Assembly: GCF_025717535.1 (NCBI RefSeq)
Contig: NZ_JAJIRO010000004.1
Coordinates: 310,001 to 374,000, forward strand
Reading direction: 5' to 3'
Source: Paucibacter sp. Y2R2-4
GTDB lineage: Bacteria > Pseudomonadota > Gammaproteobacteria > Burkholderiales > Burkholderiaceae_C
Length of the DNA: 64,000 bases
Below the pieces are notes generated by a model. The model did no database searches. It saw only the letters and a list, made by a program, of their open reading frames with translations, and was not told the origin of the DNA. Both the position numbers and the translations under genes were made by a program. This document shows positions 43,674 to 52,340 of this stretch, in pieces. Position 1 is the stretch's first letter; each line of letters opens with the position of its first letter.

Positions 43674-45905
43674 TTAACGCGCCGCGTCCACGCTGACCAG
43701 GCCGGTGCCGTCCAGGCGCACCGAGACCGGTTCACCATTCAGACCCGTGGCCGACAGCGCCCCCAGGCCCACATTCAGCACCTGACCATTGGCCGAGGGC
43801 AGCGCCCGCAGCACCACCACCTTCTCGCCGCGCGGCAGCAGCTCAATCGCCACACGTCCATTGCCTGAGGCGCCGCCTTGCGCCGGTGCCAGCTTGCTGG
43901 CGTCGTATTCCACTTCACCCTTGATGCTGAAGCCGCTGTCATTCTTCATCGTCACCGAGACCGTACCGCCGGGCGCCACTTGCGGGCTGACCTCAAAGCG
44001 CAGCACCGCTTCTTGCGGCGCCGCCATGCTGGCCGCCTCGGCCGGTGCGCTGGGCGTGGGCGTTAGCGCACGCAGGCCCGAGGACGCTGCTTGCGAAGGG
44101 CCCACACCCGCCTTGGCATTTGGCTTCAGCAAGCTGCTGAAGGCGCCGGGCGAGGCATCGGTGCCGCCGGCCAAACGGGTCAGGCCCGCGTCCGGCAAGG
44201 CCAGATTGCGCACGATACGCGGCGTGATCAACAGCACCACCTCGGTCTTCTTGCGGTCTTCGGTACGCACGCCGAACAAGCTGCCCAGCACCGGGATCTC
44301 CGACAAGCCCGGGATGCCCGAGGCCGAGCGGCGGTCTTCATCGCTGATCAAGCCGGCCAGCACTTGCGTTTCGCCATCGTTCAGGCGCAGCGTGGTGCCG
44401 GTTTGGCGGGTGCCGATCTCGTAGGCGGTGGTGCCGCCAGGCCCTTGCACCTGGCGGATCAGATTGCTGACCTCCAGGCCGACCTTGATGATGACGTCGT
44501 TGTCGAGTTGGATGGTGGGCTCCACATCGAGCTTCAGGCCCACATCCAGATAGCTGACCGAGGCCGCCACCGAAGTGCTGCCGGTGAAGTTGGTGGTGGT
44601 GGTGAAGACCGGCACCTTCTGGCCGATGTGCACCTTGGCCTTGTCGCGGTTGCGCACCCGGATCTTCGGATTGGCCAGGATATTGCCATTGCCGGAGTTG
44701 CCGCGAATCGTGGCCACCACAGCCGGATTCGCCACCATGGCGCGGAAGTTATTGTGCTGGCCCAGTTCCACCTGGCCGGTCGCCAGACCGCCATTGAAGC
44801 CGGGCAGGCCGTAGCTGATTTGATCGGGGAACTTCAGGCCCAAATCATTGACGCGGTCGCTGGAGAGTTCCATCACCTCCACTTCCAGCATCACCTCGGG
44901 CTCAGGCAGATCCACCGAGGCGATCAGCTTCTCCACCAGCCGCACCACCTCGGGCGTGTCGCGCACCACCATCAGGTTCAGCCGCTCGTCGATGTGGATG
45001 TCGCGCACCTTGGTGATGGTGCGCACCATGGCCTGCACCTGCTTGACGTCGGCATTGGTCAGATAGAGCGTGCGGGTGATCAGTTCCTGGTGTTCACGCT
45101 GCTTGGCTGCGGTGTTAGGGAAGATCAGCACCGAGCTGTCGTTCAGCAGCTTGCGGTCCAGCCCTTGAGTGGACAGCAACACACGCATCGCTTCGTCGAG
45201 CGAAACATTGCGCAAGAAGATGCTGACCTTGGCGTCGGAACGCACGTCTTTGTCGAACACAAAGTTGATGTTCGAGCTGCGCGCCAAGGCCTCAAAGACC
45301 TGGCGCATCGGGGCTTCACGGAACTCCAGCGTCACCGGCTTTTGAAAGGACGGCCCCATCTCACTGCTGGCCGACTCCAGCGGCCGCGCCTGGGCCGACT
45401 GACTCATCAAAAGACGCGCGCCCACATGGTTGGGCGACTCGGCCAGGATCTCGCGGGCCAAGGCGTCGGCGCGATCCAAGCGGCCTTCACGCAGGGCTTG
45501 GCGGGCTGAGATCAGCTTGGCCTCTTGCAAGCGGCCGCGCGACAGCTCAGCCTCGTACCAAGCCAGGCGCGGATGCTTGGGGTCCACCTCGCGCAAGCGC
45601 TGCACGGCTTCATTCGCCTCGTCCCAACGAGCGGCCAGACGCATGCCCTCGATCTGCGCCAGCAAGCGGGTCGTCATTTGATTGGCGATACGCAGCTGCG
45701 CGGCGCGCAAGGCCTGGTCATGAGGGTCGAGCTTGCGCGCCTGCTCGAGCGTCTCATAGGCCTGCGGCAACTGGTTGGAGCGCACCATCTCATCGGCCTG
45801 GCGCAGCGCCGGGTTGGCGCAAGCGGCCAGCAAGAGCGCCGCCAACAAGGTCAGCGCCGGGCCAGCCGGCCGGGCGAGCAAGGAGTGAAGAGGGTTCAGC
45901 TTCAT
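43674..45905 (-). CDS. gspD: TPR-containing outer-membrane secretin (GspD-like)
   Basis: 743 residues. Lipoprotein signal with lipobox LAAC (residues ~24-29). Residues ~30-170 are TPR-like helices (QAYETLEQARKLDPHDQALR). The STN/N0 domain (FREAPMRQVFEALARSSNIN) and secretin N domains follow (LNLMVVRDTPEVVRLVEKLI). The secretin core ends with IPGLSEIPVLGSLFG and EVVLLITPRIVRN. A further ~110-residue beta-rich domain (VLRFEVSPQVAPGGTVSVTM to the end) resembles cohesin-like modules and is absent from classical GspD. It forms the outer-membrane channel. Its start overlaps the gspC-like stop. Confidence 0.92.
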   Translation of the reverse strand: MKLNPLHSLLARPAGPALTLLAALLLAACANPALRQADEMVRSNQLPQAYETLEQARKLDPHDQALRAAQLRIANQMTTRLLAQIEGMRLAARWDEANEAVQRLREVDPKHPRLAWYEAELSRGRLQEAKLISARQALREGRLDRADALAREILAESPNHVGARLLMSQSAQARPLESASSEMGPSFQKPVTLEFREAPMRQVFEALARSSNINFVFDKDVRSDAKVSIFLRNVSLDEAMRVLLSTQGLDRKLLNDSSVLIFPNTAAKQREHQELITRTLYLTNADVKQVQAMVRTITKVRDIHIDERLNLMVVRDTPEVVRLVEKLIASVDLPEPEVMLEVEVMELSSDRVNDLGLKFPDQISYGLPGFNGGLATGQVELGQHNNFRAMVANPAVVATIRGNSGNGNILANPKIRVRNRDKAKVHIGQKVPVFTTTTNFTGSTSVAASVSYLDVGLKLDVEPTIQLDNDVIIKVGLEVSNLIRQVQGPGGTTAYEIGTRQTGTTLRLNDGETQVLAGLISDEDRRSASGIPGLSEIPVLGSLFGVRTEDRKKTEVVLLITPRIVRNLALPDAGLTRLAGGTDASPGAFSSLLKPNAKAGVGPSQAASSGLRALTPTPSAPAEAASMAAPQEAVLRFEVSPQVAPGGTVSVTMKNDSGFSIKGEVEYDASKLAPAQGGASGNGRVAIELLPRGEKVVVLRALPSANGQVLNVGLGALSATGLNGEPVSVRLDGTGLVSVDAAR

Positions 45906-46483
45906 GAGGAGGAAGGTCGGAAAACGAGTGTTTGGGGCAGCTTGGCGGGCAACCAGGTCAGGTTGATGCCACGCTCATGAACTTGGTCGACACGCCATTG
46001 GCCATCCACCACATCACCGGCCTTGACGGCCAGGCTGCGATTTGGCCCGGCCAGCAAGGCCTGCGCCTGATCGCCTTCCACCAGACGACCGAGCAGTTGA
46101 TACGGGAAGGCCGGTGCCATCGGCGGCGCCGGAGGTGCAGGAGGCGCAGCCGCCACCTTGGGCGGCGGCGGTGGGGGCGGCGGCGACCAGGCGGCGAACT
46201 GGGACTCAGCTGCGGCTTGCCAGGCGCCGCGCTCGGGCGGCGACCAGCTGCTGGGCATGACGACCTCGGCGCTGGCCGGTGCAGCATTCTTTTGCGAAGC
46301 CCCGGCGGATGGCGATGTGCGTGCACCTGAAGCCGGCACCGGCTCACGACGATTGCTGGCCACGGGCCGCGCCAAGTTTTCGCTTTCCGCCTCTTCATGG
46401 CTGGCCACCCAGGCGCTGGCGGCCAGCGTCAGCAGCAAGGCAGCGCCCAAGGCATAACGGCGTTTTTGTGCGGTGAAGCTCAT
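45902..46483 (-). CDS. GspC-like bitopic protein with polyproline linker
   Basis: 193 residues. A short basic N-terminus and one transmembrane helix (YALGAALLLTLAASAWVA) are followed by a long disordered Pro/Ala/Ser linker including eight consecutive prolines (SPPPPPPPPK). A C-terminal domain follows, YQLLGRLVEGDQAQALLAGP and AVKAGDVVDGQWRVDQV, which is the beta-strand pattern of the GspC/PilP homology region. I recall the name "secretion system X translation initiation factor" for such proteins, which is a misnomer. It would link inner-membrane platform and secretin. Both ends overlap neighbouring genes by 4 bases. Confidence 0.8.
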   Translation of the reverse strand: MSFTAQKRRYALGAALLLTLAASAWVASHEEAESENLARPVASNRREPVPASGARTSPSAGASQKNAAPASAEVVMPSSWSPPERGAWQAAAESQFAAWSPPPPPPPPKVAAAPPAPPAPPMAPAFPYQLLGRLVEGDQAQALLAGPNRSLAVKAGDVVDGQWRVDQVHERGINLTWLPAKLPQTLVFRPSSS

Positions 46484-47061
46484 GGCCGGGCTCCTGCTGC
46501 TGCCGGCGCAACCGCTTCGCTGCGGCCATGCAAAGACCAGCTCATCTCGGCTTCCATCTCGGCGGCATTGGGCGTGGCGCGGCGCAGTTTCAAGGCATCC
46601 AGGCTCAGCGCCGAGTCATGTCGCAAAGCCGCCTCGATAAAGCTGCGCAGCTGCGCATAGCCGCCGCTGACCGGCATGCTGACGCGCAGGCGCTCCAAGC
46701 CGCTGCTCGCGTCCACGCTCAAACGATGTTCGGTGCGGCTGCTCACCAGACCCTGGCGCAGCGCGATTTCCAGCAAGTCGGCGAGGCGCTGCTGGCGCAA
46801 AGCCGAACTCGGCAAGGCCGCTTGCCACTGCGCCGCAGTCACCGGCGCCTGCTCGGCCTGAACTCCGGCGGCTTTCTGCGCCCGAATGCGGCTGCTGAGT
46901 TGATCGGCTTCGGCCTGCAAGGCGGCACTGCGCTGGTCCCAATGCTGGCTGAGCAGGGTCAGGCCTGCGGCCAAAACCAGACCGGCCAAGCCCATCAAGC
47001 CAGGCAGGCCCAAGGCTTGAGTGCCCGCTTTCAAACGGTCGATTGCTTTCATTTGGCTCAT
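46480..47061 (-). CDS. GspM/PilO-like inner-membrane platform protein
   Basis: 193 residues; ATG at 47061 overlaps the previous stop. One N-terminal transmembrane helix (GLMGLAGLVLAAGLTLLS) is followed by a coiled segment (AALQAEADQLSSRIRAQ) and a ferredoxin-like domain with LEIALRQGLVSSRTEHRLSV and LRSFIEAALRHDSALSLDAL. This is the GspM/PilO layout: GspM pairs with GspL to form the assembly platform. Confidence 0.8.
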   Translation of the reverse strand: MSQMKAIDRLKAGTQALGLPGLMGLAGLVLAAGLTLLSQHWDQRSAALQAEADQLSSRIRAQKAAGVQAEQAPVTAAQWQAALPSSALRQQRLADLLEIALRQGLVSSRTEHRLSVDASSGLERLRVSMPVSGGYAQLRSFIEAALRHDSALSLDALKLRRATPNAAEMEAEMSWSLHGRSEAVAPAAAGARP

Positions 47062-48545
47062 GGTTTGGGCGCCTCGCTCGCGGCTTTGGGCGGCAAGTCG
47101 ACCTGCAAAGCGGCCGGCCGCAGCTTGGCGTTCAACTCGAAGCGCTGTCCCTGCAGGCCTTGCTCGCCGGTCTGAAAGCGACTCAGCATCACACCCTGCC
47201 AACCCGGCGCGGCGGACAAGCGGTCCACCATTTGCAAGGCCAGCAATTTGTCGGAGGCCAGGCCTTCCAGGCGCAACTCCTGCCGGCCGGCGTTGTAGTC
47301 CAGGGCCAGCCAGCTCAATCCTTCGACACCGGCATTTCCAGGCGCGGCACTTGTGGCACTCGCCCCAGCCTGCTCCACATTGCTCAAAACCGCCTGCCAA
47401 GGCTGCAAGAGCAAGGCTTGCACCTCGGCAGCGCTGCGCAAGGCTTCCGCATCATTGGCCTTGGTGCTGCTGCGAGCGACAGGCGCGGCCATCTTGGGCG
47501 CCGGCGCGCCTCTCAACTGCGCCGCCTCGGCACTGAGTGCTTGTTGGCGTTCTTGGGCTTGCTTCAAGTCTTGCTGGCTGTGCGAGGCGAACCAAAACCC
47601 CGCCAGCAGCGCCAGCCCGCCCAGACCTGCAAGCGGCCAAGCCAGGGGCGAGCGCGGCAAGCGAGAGCCCAAAAAGTCAGGTCGCGGCAAGCTAGTCTTG
47701 ACGGCGCTTGCGCCCTCTTCAAAACAGCCCGCCTCGGGCGCCTTGGCTCCCAAGCGACCCAAGACCCGCAGGCCTGGCCAGTGAGGCGCAGGTGCGTCGG
47801 CATCAAGTCCATAGCCACAGACCAAGACGGTGCTCGGCAGCGCCGTGCCCGTGGATGCGCTCAATGCCGCGCTCAGCTCGGCCAGCGTCTCACCCAAGGC
47901 CGCATGCGTAGTCGCGGCCAAGCGCAGCTGGCGCAGGCTTTGCAACTGACCGTTTTGCAGCTGCAGCCAGGTCAAGACCTGACCCTCCACCCAGGCCAGC
48001 GCCGCCGCAGGCGCGCGCAGCCACTCCGGCTGTTCCGCGGCTACACGGCGCAAGACCGGCGCCCAGGCCGGCTGCACTCGAGTCAAATGCACTTGATGCG
48101 AGGCAGCCAGTTCTTGCAGCTGCGCCGCGGCCGCGCCGTGCAGAGCCACCGCCCCGCACTGTTCGGCACTGCCCTCGCCCGCCGCAACGCGCCAGGTCGC
48201 CAGCGGCCAGCTCTTGGCCGGCGCGCCAAAGTAATGGCCAAACAACTGCCGCGCATAGGCTTGCAGCTGCGCTTCATCGCCCAAAGGCAGGCCAGGCTCA
48301 CAGACCAACTCATGCAAGAGCTTGGCCGACACCGTGATGTCGGCCGCCTGGCCGGCATGCAGGCGGCACCAGTCGGCAAAAGCCTGTGCCTGGGCCTGGG
48401 CCTTGTCACCCGAGGCCTGCACCCCTTCGGCGCTCAAAAACAAGGGCTGAGGGCGCGCCAAGCGGGCGCTCAGGCTGCGCTGCCAGCGCGCCAGCAGCGA
48501 GACGGATTCGGTGGATGGATTCAAGGGACGGGGACGACTACTCAT
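47058..48545 (-). CDS. GspL/PilM-PilN-like platform protein
   Basis: 495 residues; ATG at 48545 overlaps the gspE stop by 8 bases. The cytoplasmic part of about 290 residues is a degenerate actin-like (GspL/PilM) domain (TWRVAAGEG-, ALAWVEGQVLTWLQLQNGQL). One transmembrane helix lies at ~299-320 (LAWPLAGLGGLALLAGFWFA). A coiled coil and a periplasmic PilN/GspL-like domain follow (LDYNAGRQELRLEGLASDKL). It should bind the GspE ATPase on the cytoplasmic side and GspM through the periplasmic part. Confidence 0.82.
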   Translation of the reverse strand: MSSRPRPLNPSTESVSLLARWQRSLSARLARPQPLFLSAEGVQASGDKAQAQAQAFADWCRLHAGQAADITVSAKLLHELVCEPGLPLGDEAQLQAYARQLFGHYFGAPAKSWPLATWRVAAGEGSAEQCGAVALHGAAAAQLQELAASHQVHLTRVQPAWAPVLRRVAAEQPEWLRAPAAALAWVEGQVLTWLQLQNGQLQSLRQLRLAATTHAALGETLAELSAALSASTGTALPSTVLVCGYGLDADAPAPHWPGLRVLGRLGAKAPEAGCFEEGASAVKTSLPRPDFLGSRLPRSPLAWPLAGLGGLALLAGFWFASHSQQDLKQAQERQQALSAEAAQLRGAPAPKMAAPVARSSTKANDAEALRSAAEVQALLLQPWQAVLSNVEQAGASATSAAPGNAGVEGLSWLALDYNAGRQELRLEGLASDKLLALQMVDRLSAAPGWQGVMLSRFQTGEQGLQGQRFELNAKLRPAALQVDLPPKAASEAPKP

Positions 48546-50073
48546 CGAGGGTGACACGTTCCAGCTCCTCGAATGTGGTTTCACCGCGGCACACAGCCTG
48601 CAAGGCCATGGCGCGCAGCGGTTTCATGCCGCGCGCACGCGCGGCGTCTTTGATCTGCGACATCGGGGCGCGCGCGGCGATCAGGTCGCGCAGGCCATCA
48701 TCGAGCTTGAGCAGCTCGGCCACCGCGCGCCGGCCCTTGTAGCCGGTGCCACGGCAATGGCCGCAGCCCTCGCCCTTCAAAAACTGATGCTCGCCGGACT
48801 GCAGTCCATAACGCGCCAGCGTAGCGGCATCGGGCTCAAAGGGCCGCGCGCAGTGTTTGCAAGTCAGGCGCACCAGGCGCTGCGCCAACACAGCATTCAG
48901 CGCCGAGACCACGTTGTACAGATCCAGCCCCATGTGCATGAAGCGGCCGATCACATCGAAGGCGTTGTTGGCGTGCACGGTGGAGAAGACCAAGTGGCCG
49001 GTCAGCGCCGCCTGCACCGCGATCTGCGCGGTTTCGGAGTCACGGATTTCGCCGACCATCACCCGGTCCGGGTCATGACGCAGGATGGAACGCAAGCCGC
49101 GCGAAAAGGTCAGGCCCTTTTTCTCATTCACCGGGATCTGCACCACGCCGGCCAGCTGGTACTCGACCGGGTCTTCGATGGTGATGATCTTGTCGTCGCC
49201 GGTGTGGATTTCGGCCAGGGTCGCGTAGAGCGTGGTGGTCTTGCCGCTGCCGGTCGGGCCGGTGACCAAGAGCATGCCGTGCGGCTGACGCGCTTGGTGG
49301 CGGATGGCGGCGCGCTCCTCGGTATCAAAGCCAAGGGAATCGAGCGTCAGCGTGCCGCCGGTCTGCTCGATGCGGGCGCGGTCCAAAACCCGCACCACCG
49401 CGTCTTCGCCGAAGACGCTGGGCATGATGGAGAGGCGGAAGTCCACCTCGCGGCCCTGCACCTTGAGCTTGAAGCGGCCGTCTTGCGGCAGGCGGCGCTC
49501 GCCGATGTCCAACTCCGACATCACTTTCAGGCGCGACACCAATTGCTCGGCGGTGGCCGCGCCATCAACGCTGCGCACCATGGCCATCACACCGTCAACG
49601 CGGAAACGGATCACCGCACCGCGCGCATTGCATTCGATGTGCACATCGCTGGCGCCGTCTTGCAAGGCGTCATACAGCGTGGCGTTGAGCAGGCGCACCA
49701 CCGGGCTGGCCTGCTCGGACATCACCAGCGCGCTGAGCTCCTCGGCCTCGCCGCCCAGCTGCCCTTCGATGACCGACTCTTCCACATCCGACAAGGCGCG
49801 GAAGTCGGCCTCACCGGCGCCCAGCCAATGGGTGACGGCCGCCGGCTCACAGCGCAACCAGCGCACCGGCGCTTGCAACCGCGCCTCCACGCTTTGCAGC
49901 AGCAGCGCGTCTTGCTCGCGCTCGCCCAAGAGCATCTTGCGACCACCCGCGCCCACGGCCAAGACCGCGCGCCAGCGCTGCGCCTGGGCCTGCGGCCAAT
50001 GCTCAAAGTCGAGCTGCCAGGGGCCGTGCTCGGCCGGCAGATAGTCTGCCAAGGAATGTGTGGCTAACGCCAT
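48538..50073 (-). CDS. gspE: Type II secretion ATPase GspE
   Basis: About 511 residues from ATG 50073 (a GTG at 50079 overlapping the gspF stop is also possible). The N-terminal ~100 residues are divergent. The ATPase core has Walker A GPTGSGKTT (~274-282), the Asp box IITIEDPVEYQL, Walker B RVMVGEIRDSET and the His box GHLVFSTVHANNA. The C-terminal zinc module is a four-cysteine pair: CKHC (~407-410) and CGHC (~439-442), numbered from the GTG. It hydrolyses ATP to drive pseudopilus assembly. The motifs are intact. Confidence 0.96.
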   Translation of the reverse strand: MALATHSLADYLPAEHGPWQLDFEHWPQAQAQRWRAVLAVGAGGRKMLLGEREQDALLLQSVEARLQAPVRWLRCEPAAVTHWLGAGEADFRALSDVEESVIEGQLGGEAEELSALVMSEQASPVVRLLNATLYDALQDGASDVHIECNARGAVIRFRVDGVMAMVRSVDGAATAEQLVSRLKVMSELDIGERRLPQDGRFKLKVQGREVDFRLSIMPSVFGEDAVVRVLDRARIEQTGGTLTLDSLGFDTEERAAIRHQARQPHGMLLVTGPTGSGKTTTLYATLAEIHTGDDKIITIEDPVEYQLAGVVQIPVNEKKGLTFSRGLRSILRHDPDRVMVGEIRDSETAQIAVQAALTGHLVFSTVHANNAFDVIGRFMHMGLDLYNVVSALNAVLAQRLVRLTCKHCARPFEPDAATLARYGLQSGEHQFLKGEGCGHCRGTGYKGRRAVAELLKLDDGLRDLIAARAPMSQIKDAARARGMKPLRAMALQAVCRGETTFEELERVTLDE

Positions 50074-50075
50074 GT

Positions 50076-51314
50076 TCACTGGACTTGCTCCACCAATTGA
50101 AAGATCGGCAAGTACATCAAGACGATGATGCCGCCGATCAAAATACCCATGAGCAACATCAGCGCCGGATTGATGGCGCGGGTCAGTAGCTCGGTCAGGC
50201 GCTGCGCTTCTTCATCATGAAAGGCCGCAGCGCGCTCGAGCATGGCGGCCACTTCGCCGCTGCGCTCGCCTACACGCACCATGCGGCGCGCCACCGGCGT
50301 GGCCAGGTCTTGCGCTTCCAGCGCTTCAGACAAGCGCTCGCCCCGCTCAATTTGCGCGGCCGCTGCCGCCACCGCCGGCCGCCAAGGCGCGGCAATCACA
50401 TCCTGAACAATGCGCAGCGAAGCCAGCACCGGCACGCCCGAGGCCAGCAACATGGCCAGGCTGCGATAGAGCCGCGCCAAAGCCAGCACGCGCAGGCGCG
50501 GGCCCAAGCCCGGCAGCGTCCACAGCGAGGCCTGCACCCGTTCGCGCAAGGCCGGGTGACGCCACAAGGCCAGCACAGCCACAGCCAGCCCCGCAATTCC
50601 GCCCAAGACCCACAAGGGATGCGCGCCAGCAGTCTGGCCGAACTGGATCAAGACCCGCGAGGCCCAGGGCAGATCATTGCCCAGCCCATCCAAAATGCCG
50701 GCAAAGCGCGGCAGCACATAAAGCAGCAAGAACAGAATCACCGCCGAGCCCACGCCCAGCAGCATCACCGGGTAGACGCAGGCCGCGATCAGCTTGGCGC
50801 GCAAGCTCTCCACCCAGGCGAGGTAGCGGCTGTGTTGCGCCAAGGAGGCGCTGAGCTGGCCGGTGCGCTCATTCGCGGCCACGATGGCGCAGACCAGTTC
50901 ATCAAAGGCCTGCGGCTGCTGGCGCATGGCGGCCGACAAGGGCTGCCCCTGCTCCACCGCCTGGATCACACCGTCCAAGGCCTGGCGCACCGCCCCATTG
51001 CCTTCTTTCTCACGCAAAGTGTTCAGGGCTTCAAGCAGGGCGATGCCGGCATCCAAGAGCACGGCCAGCTCCTGGCTGAAGAGCTGCAGGGGGAAACGTT
51101 TGCTGCTCGCGCGTGAAATCCCCAAACGGCGCAGCCCAGCGGCGCCGGCCGATCCTGTCGTCGCGGCAGCGCCCGTTGCCCCCAGCTCGGTCACTTCCAA
51201 GACATGCTGGGGCAGCACGCCCAGAGCAGCCGCCACCGCCTGCGCGTCTGGCGCGTCGACACGCTGCGTGCGCACCCCGTCCGGGTGGTAAACGCGGGTC
51301 AGAAAGCTGGGCAT
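50076..51314 (-). CDS. gspF: Type II secretion inner-membrane protein GspF
   Basis: 412 residues; start 51314 (MPSFLTRVYHPDGVRTQRVD). Two T2SSF domains: the first contains LQLFSQELAVLLDAGIALLE, the second ALARLYRSLAMLLASGVPVL. There are three transmembrane helices, the last at the C-terminus (GILIGGIIVLMYLPIF), ending with FQLVEQVQ. It is the polytopic core of the assembly platform. A 12-base tandem repeat lies just upstream of, and partly at, its start. Confidence 0.95.
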   Translation of the reverse strand: MPSFLTRVYHPDGVRTQRVDAPDAQAVAAALGVLPQHVLEVTELGATGAAATTGSAGAAGLRRLGISRASSKRFPLQLFSQELAVLLDAGIALLEALNTLREKEGNGAVRQALDGVIQAVEQGQPLSAAMRQQPQAFDELVCAIVAANERTGQLSASLAQHSRYLAWVESLRAKLIAACVYPVMLLGVGSAVILFLLLYVLPRFAGILDGLGNDLPWASRVLIQFGQTAGAHPLWVLGGIAGLAVAVLALWRHPALRERVQASLWTLPGLGPRLRVLALARLYRSLAMLLASGVPVLASLRIVQDVIAAPWRPAVAAAAAQIERGERLSEALEAQDLATPVARRMVRVGERSGEVAAMLERAAAFHDEEAQRLTELLTRAINPALMLLMGILIGGIIVLMYLPIFQLVEQVQ

Positions 51315-51320
51315 GGCGAT

Positions 51321-51368
51321 TGAGCAGGCGCTTGAGCAGGCGTTTGGACAGGCGTTTGAGCAGGTGAA
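51321..51368. repeat. Four tandem 12-bp repeats between gspG and gspF
   Basis: TGAGCAGGCGCT, TGAGCAGGCGTT, TGGACAGGCGTT and TGAGCAGGTGAA follow one another directly before the gspF start (51314 on the minus strand). A more degenerate fifth unit follows. They fill part of the 129-base gspG-gspF gap, the widest in the operon. Confidence 0.7.
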
Positions 51369-51443
51369 TGTGCTGACGCTTGAGCGGCCTGTTGCCACTG
51401 CATGGGGCGAGTCGCGATCATGCGAAAGTTTGCTTCAGCGGAC

Positions 51444-51893
51444 TCACCAGCTGACCAGGTCGGCATCTTCACCCTCGCCGCCCGGCCGGCCATCGCGGCC
51501 ATAGGAGAACAGGTCGTACTCGCCATGTTCGCCAGGCGAACGGTATTGATAATCGTTGTGCCAAGGGTCCTTGGGCAAGGCCTTGCTCAGATAGGGGCCT
51601 GCCCAGCGCGGCTCATCGGCCGGCTTGGTGACCAAGACCGCCAAGCCTTGTTCGGTGCTCGGGTAGCGACCCACATCCAAGCGGTATTGATCAAGCGACT
51701 TTTGCAAGCCGTCGATCTGTGCCCGCGCCGCCTTGACCTCGGACTTGCCGATCTGGCCAAAGAACTTAGGGCCCACATAGCCGGCCAGCAGGCCGATGAT
51801 GACCATCACCACCAGCAGTTCCAGCAGCGTGAAGCCACCCGATTTTGTTGATCTATTCAAAGCACGCATATACATACAACCCGGCTCATTCAT
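51444..51893 (-). CDS. gspG: Major pseudopilin GspG
   Basis: 149 residues from 51893; in-frame ATGs at 51875 and 51869 (MRALNRSTKSGG) give a more usual leader length. Prepilin site GG^FTLLELLVVMVIIGLLAG with Glu at +5. The globular part has the classical GspG features: KAARAQIDGLQKSLDQYRLD, VGRYPSTEQGLAVL, KALPKDPWHNDYQYRSPGEH and the calcium-site end DLFSYGRDGRPGGEGEDAD. It is the bulk subunit of the pseudopilus and the first gene of the operon. Confidence 0.96.
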   Translation of the reverse strand: MNEPGCMYMRALNRSTKSGGFTLLELLVVMVIIGLLAGYVGPKFFGQIGKSEVKAARAQIDGLQKSLDQYRLDVGRYPSTEQGLAVLVTKPADEPRWAGPYLSKALPKDPWHNDYQYRSPGEHGEYDLFSYGRDGRPGGEGEDADLVSW

Positions 51894-52340
51894 TGACCGC
51901 GAGCTGACAGCGGCTACGCTGGCGTCGCCACTTTTTCAGCCCCTCTTCCTCTGAAACTCCTGAAAGTTCAGGATTCCCCCACCCTATCCTCTGGTCGCGG
52001 TCCGAATGGACTATTGCAGCAAGCCACCGCCTCGGCAATTGGGACTTGACCCCCCCTTGTTCAGAGGATTGAGAAAAGGGGGGTCCAGGGGACCGCCACT
52101 GTAACGGCGCCAAGTGACAGTTCGTTGCCACCCGCCATTCGGCTCATAGGCTTTGCCGCCTTTTTCACCGGGCAAGTCCGGATGGATGGGCCTTAGAGCC
52201 TAGAACGGCCGGACAGAGCCCCATCACCGGGTCATATGCCTTCGTTAATCTGAGCGCAGATCGGCGACCTTGCCACACATGCACAGACCGTGCTTGGGCA
52301 AGCGGTGGCCGAAGCCTCGTCCACCCCTAGGAGTCTTTCG
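51894..52340. promoter_or_regulatory. 447-base divergent control region between gspG and a PEP-CTERM gene
   Basis: No gene is seen. A strong inverted repeat, GACCCCCC(C)TT…AAGGGGGGTC at about 52048-52085 with a ~17-base loop, lies mid-region, followed by GGTCC-AGG-GGACC. Promoters for the leftward secretion operon and the rightward PEP-CTERM gene are expected here, but no consensus was identified with confidence. Confidence 0.45.

Noticed and set aside
48511-50067. 518-codon frame antisense to gspE
   Set aside because: GspE motifs are intact on the minus strand; the antisense product is a His/Gln/Arg-rich shadow with no family features. The similar frames at 44091-45509 (antisense to gspD) and 47043-48554 (antisense to gspL) were dropped for the same reason.
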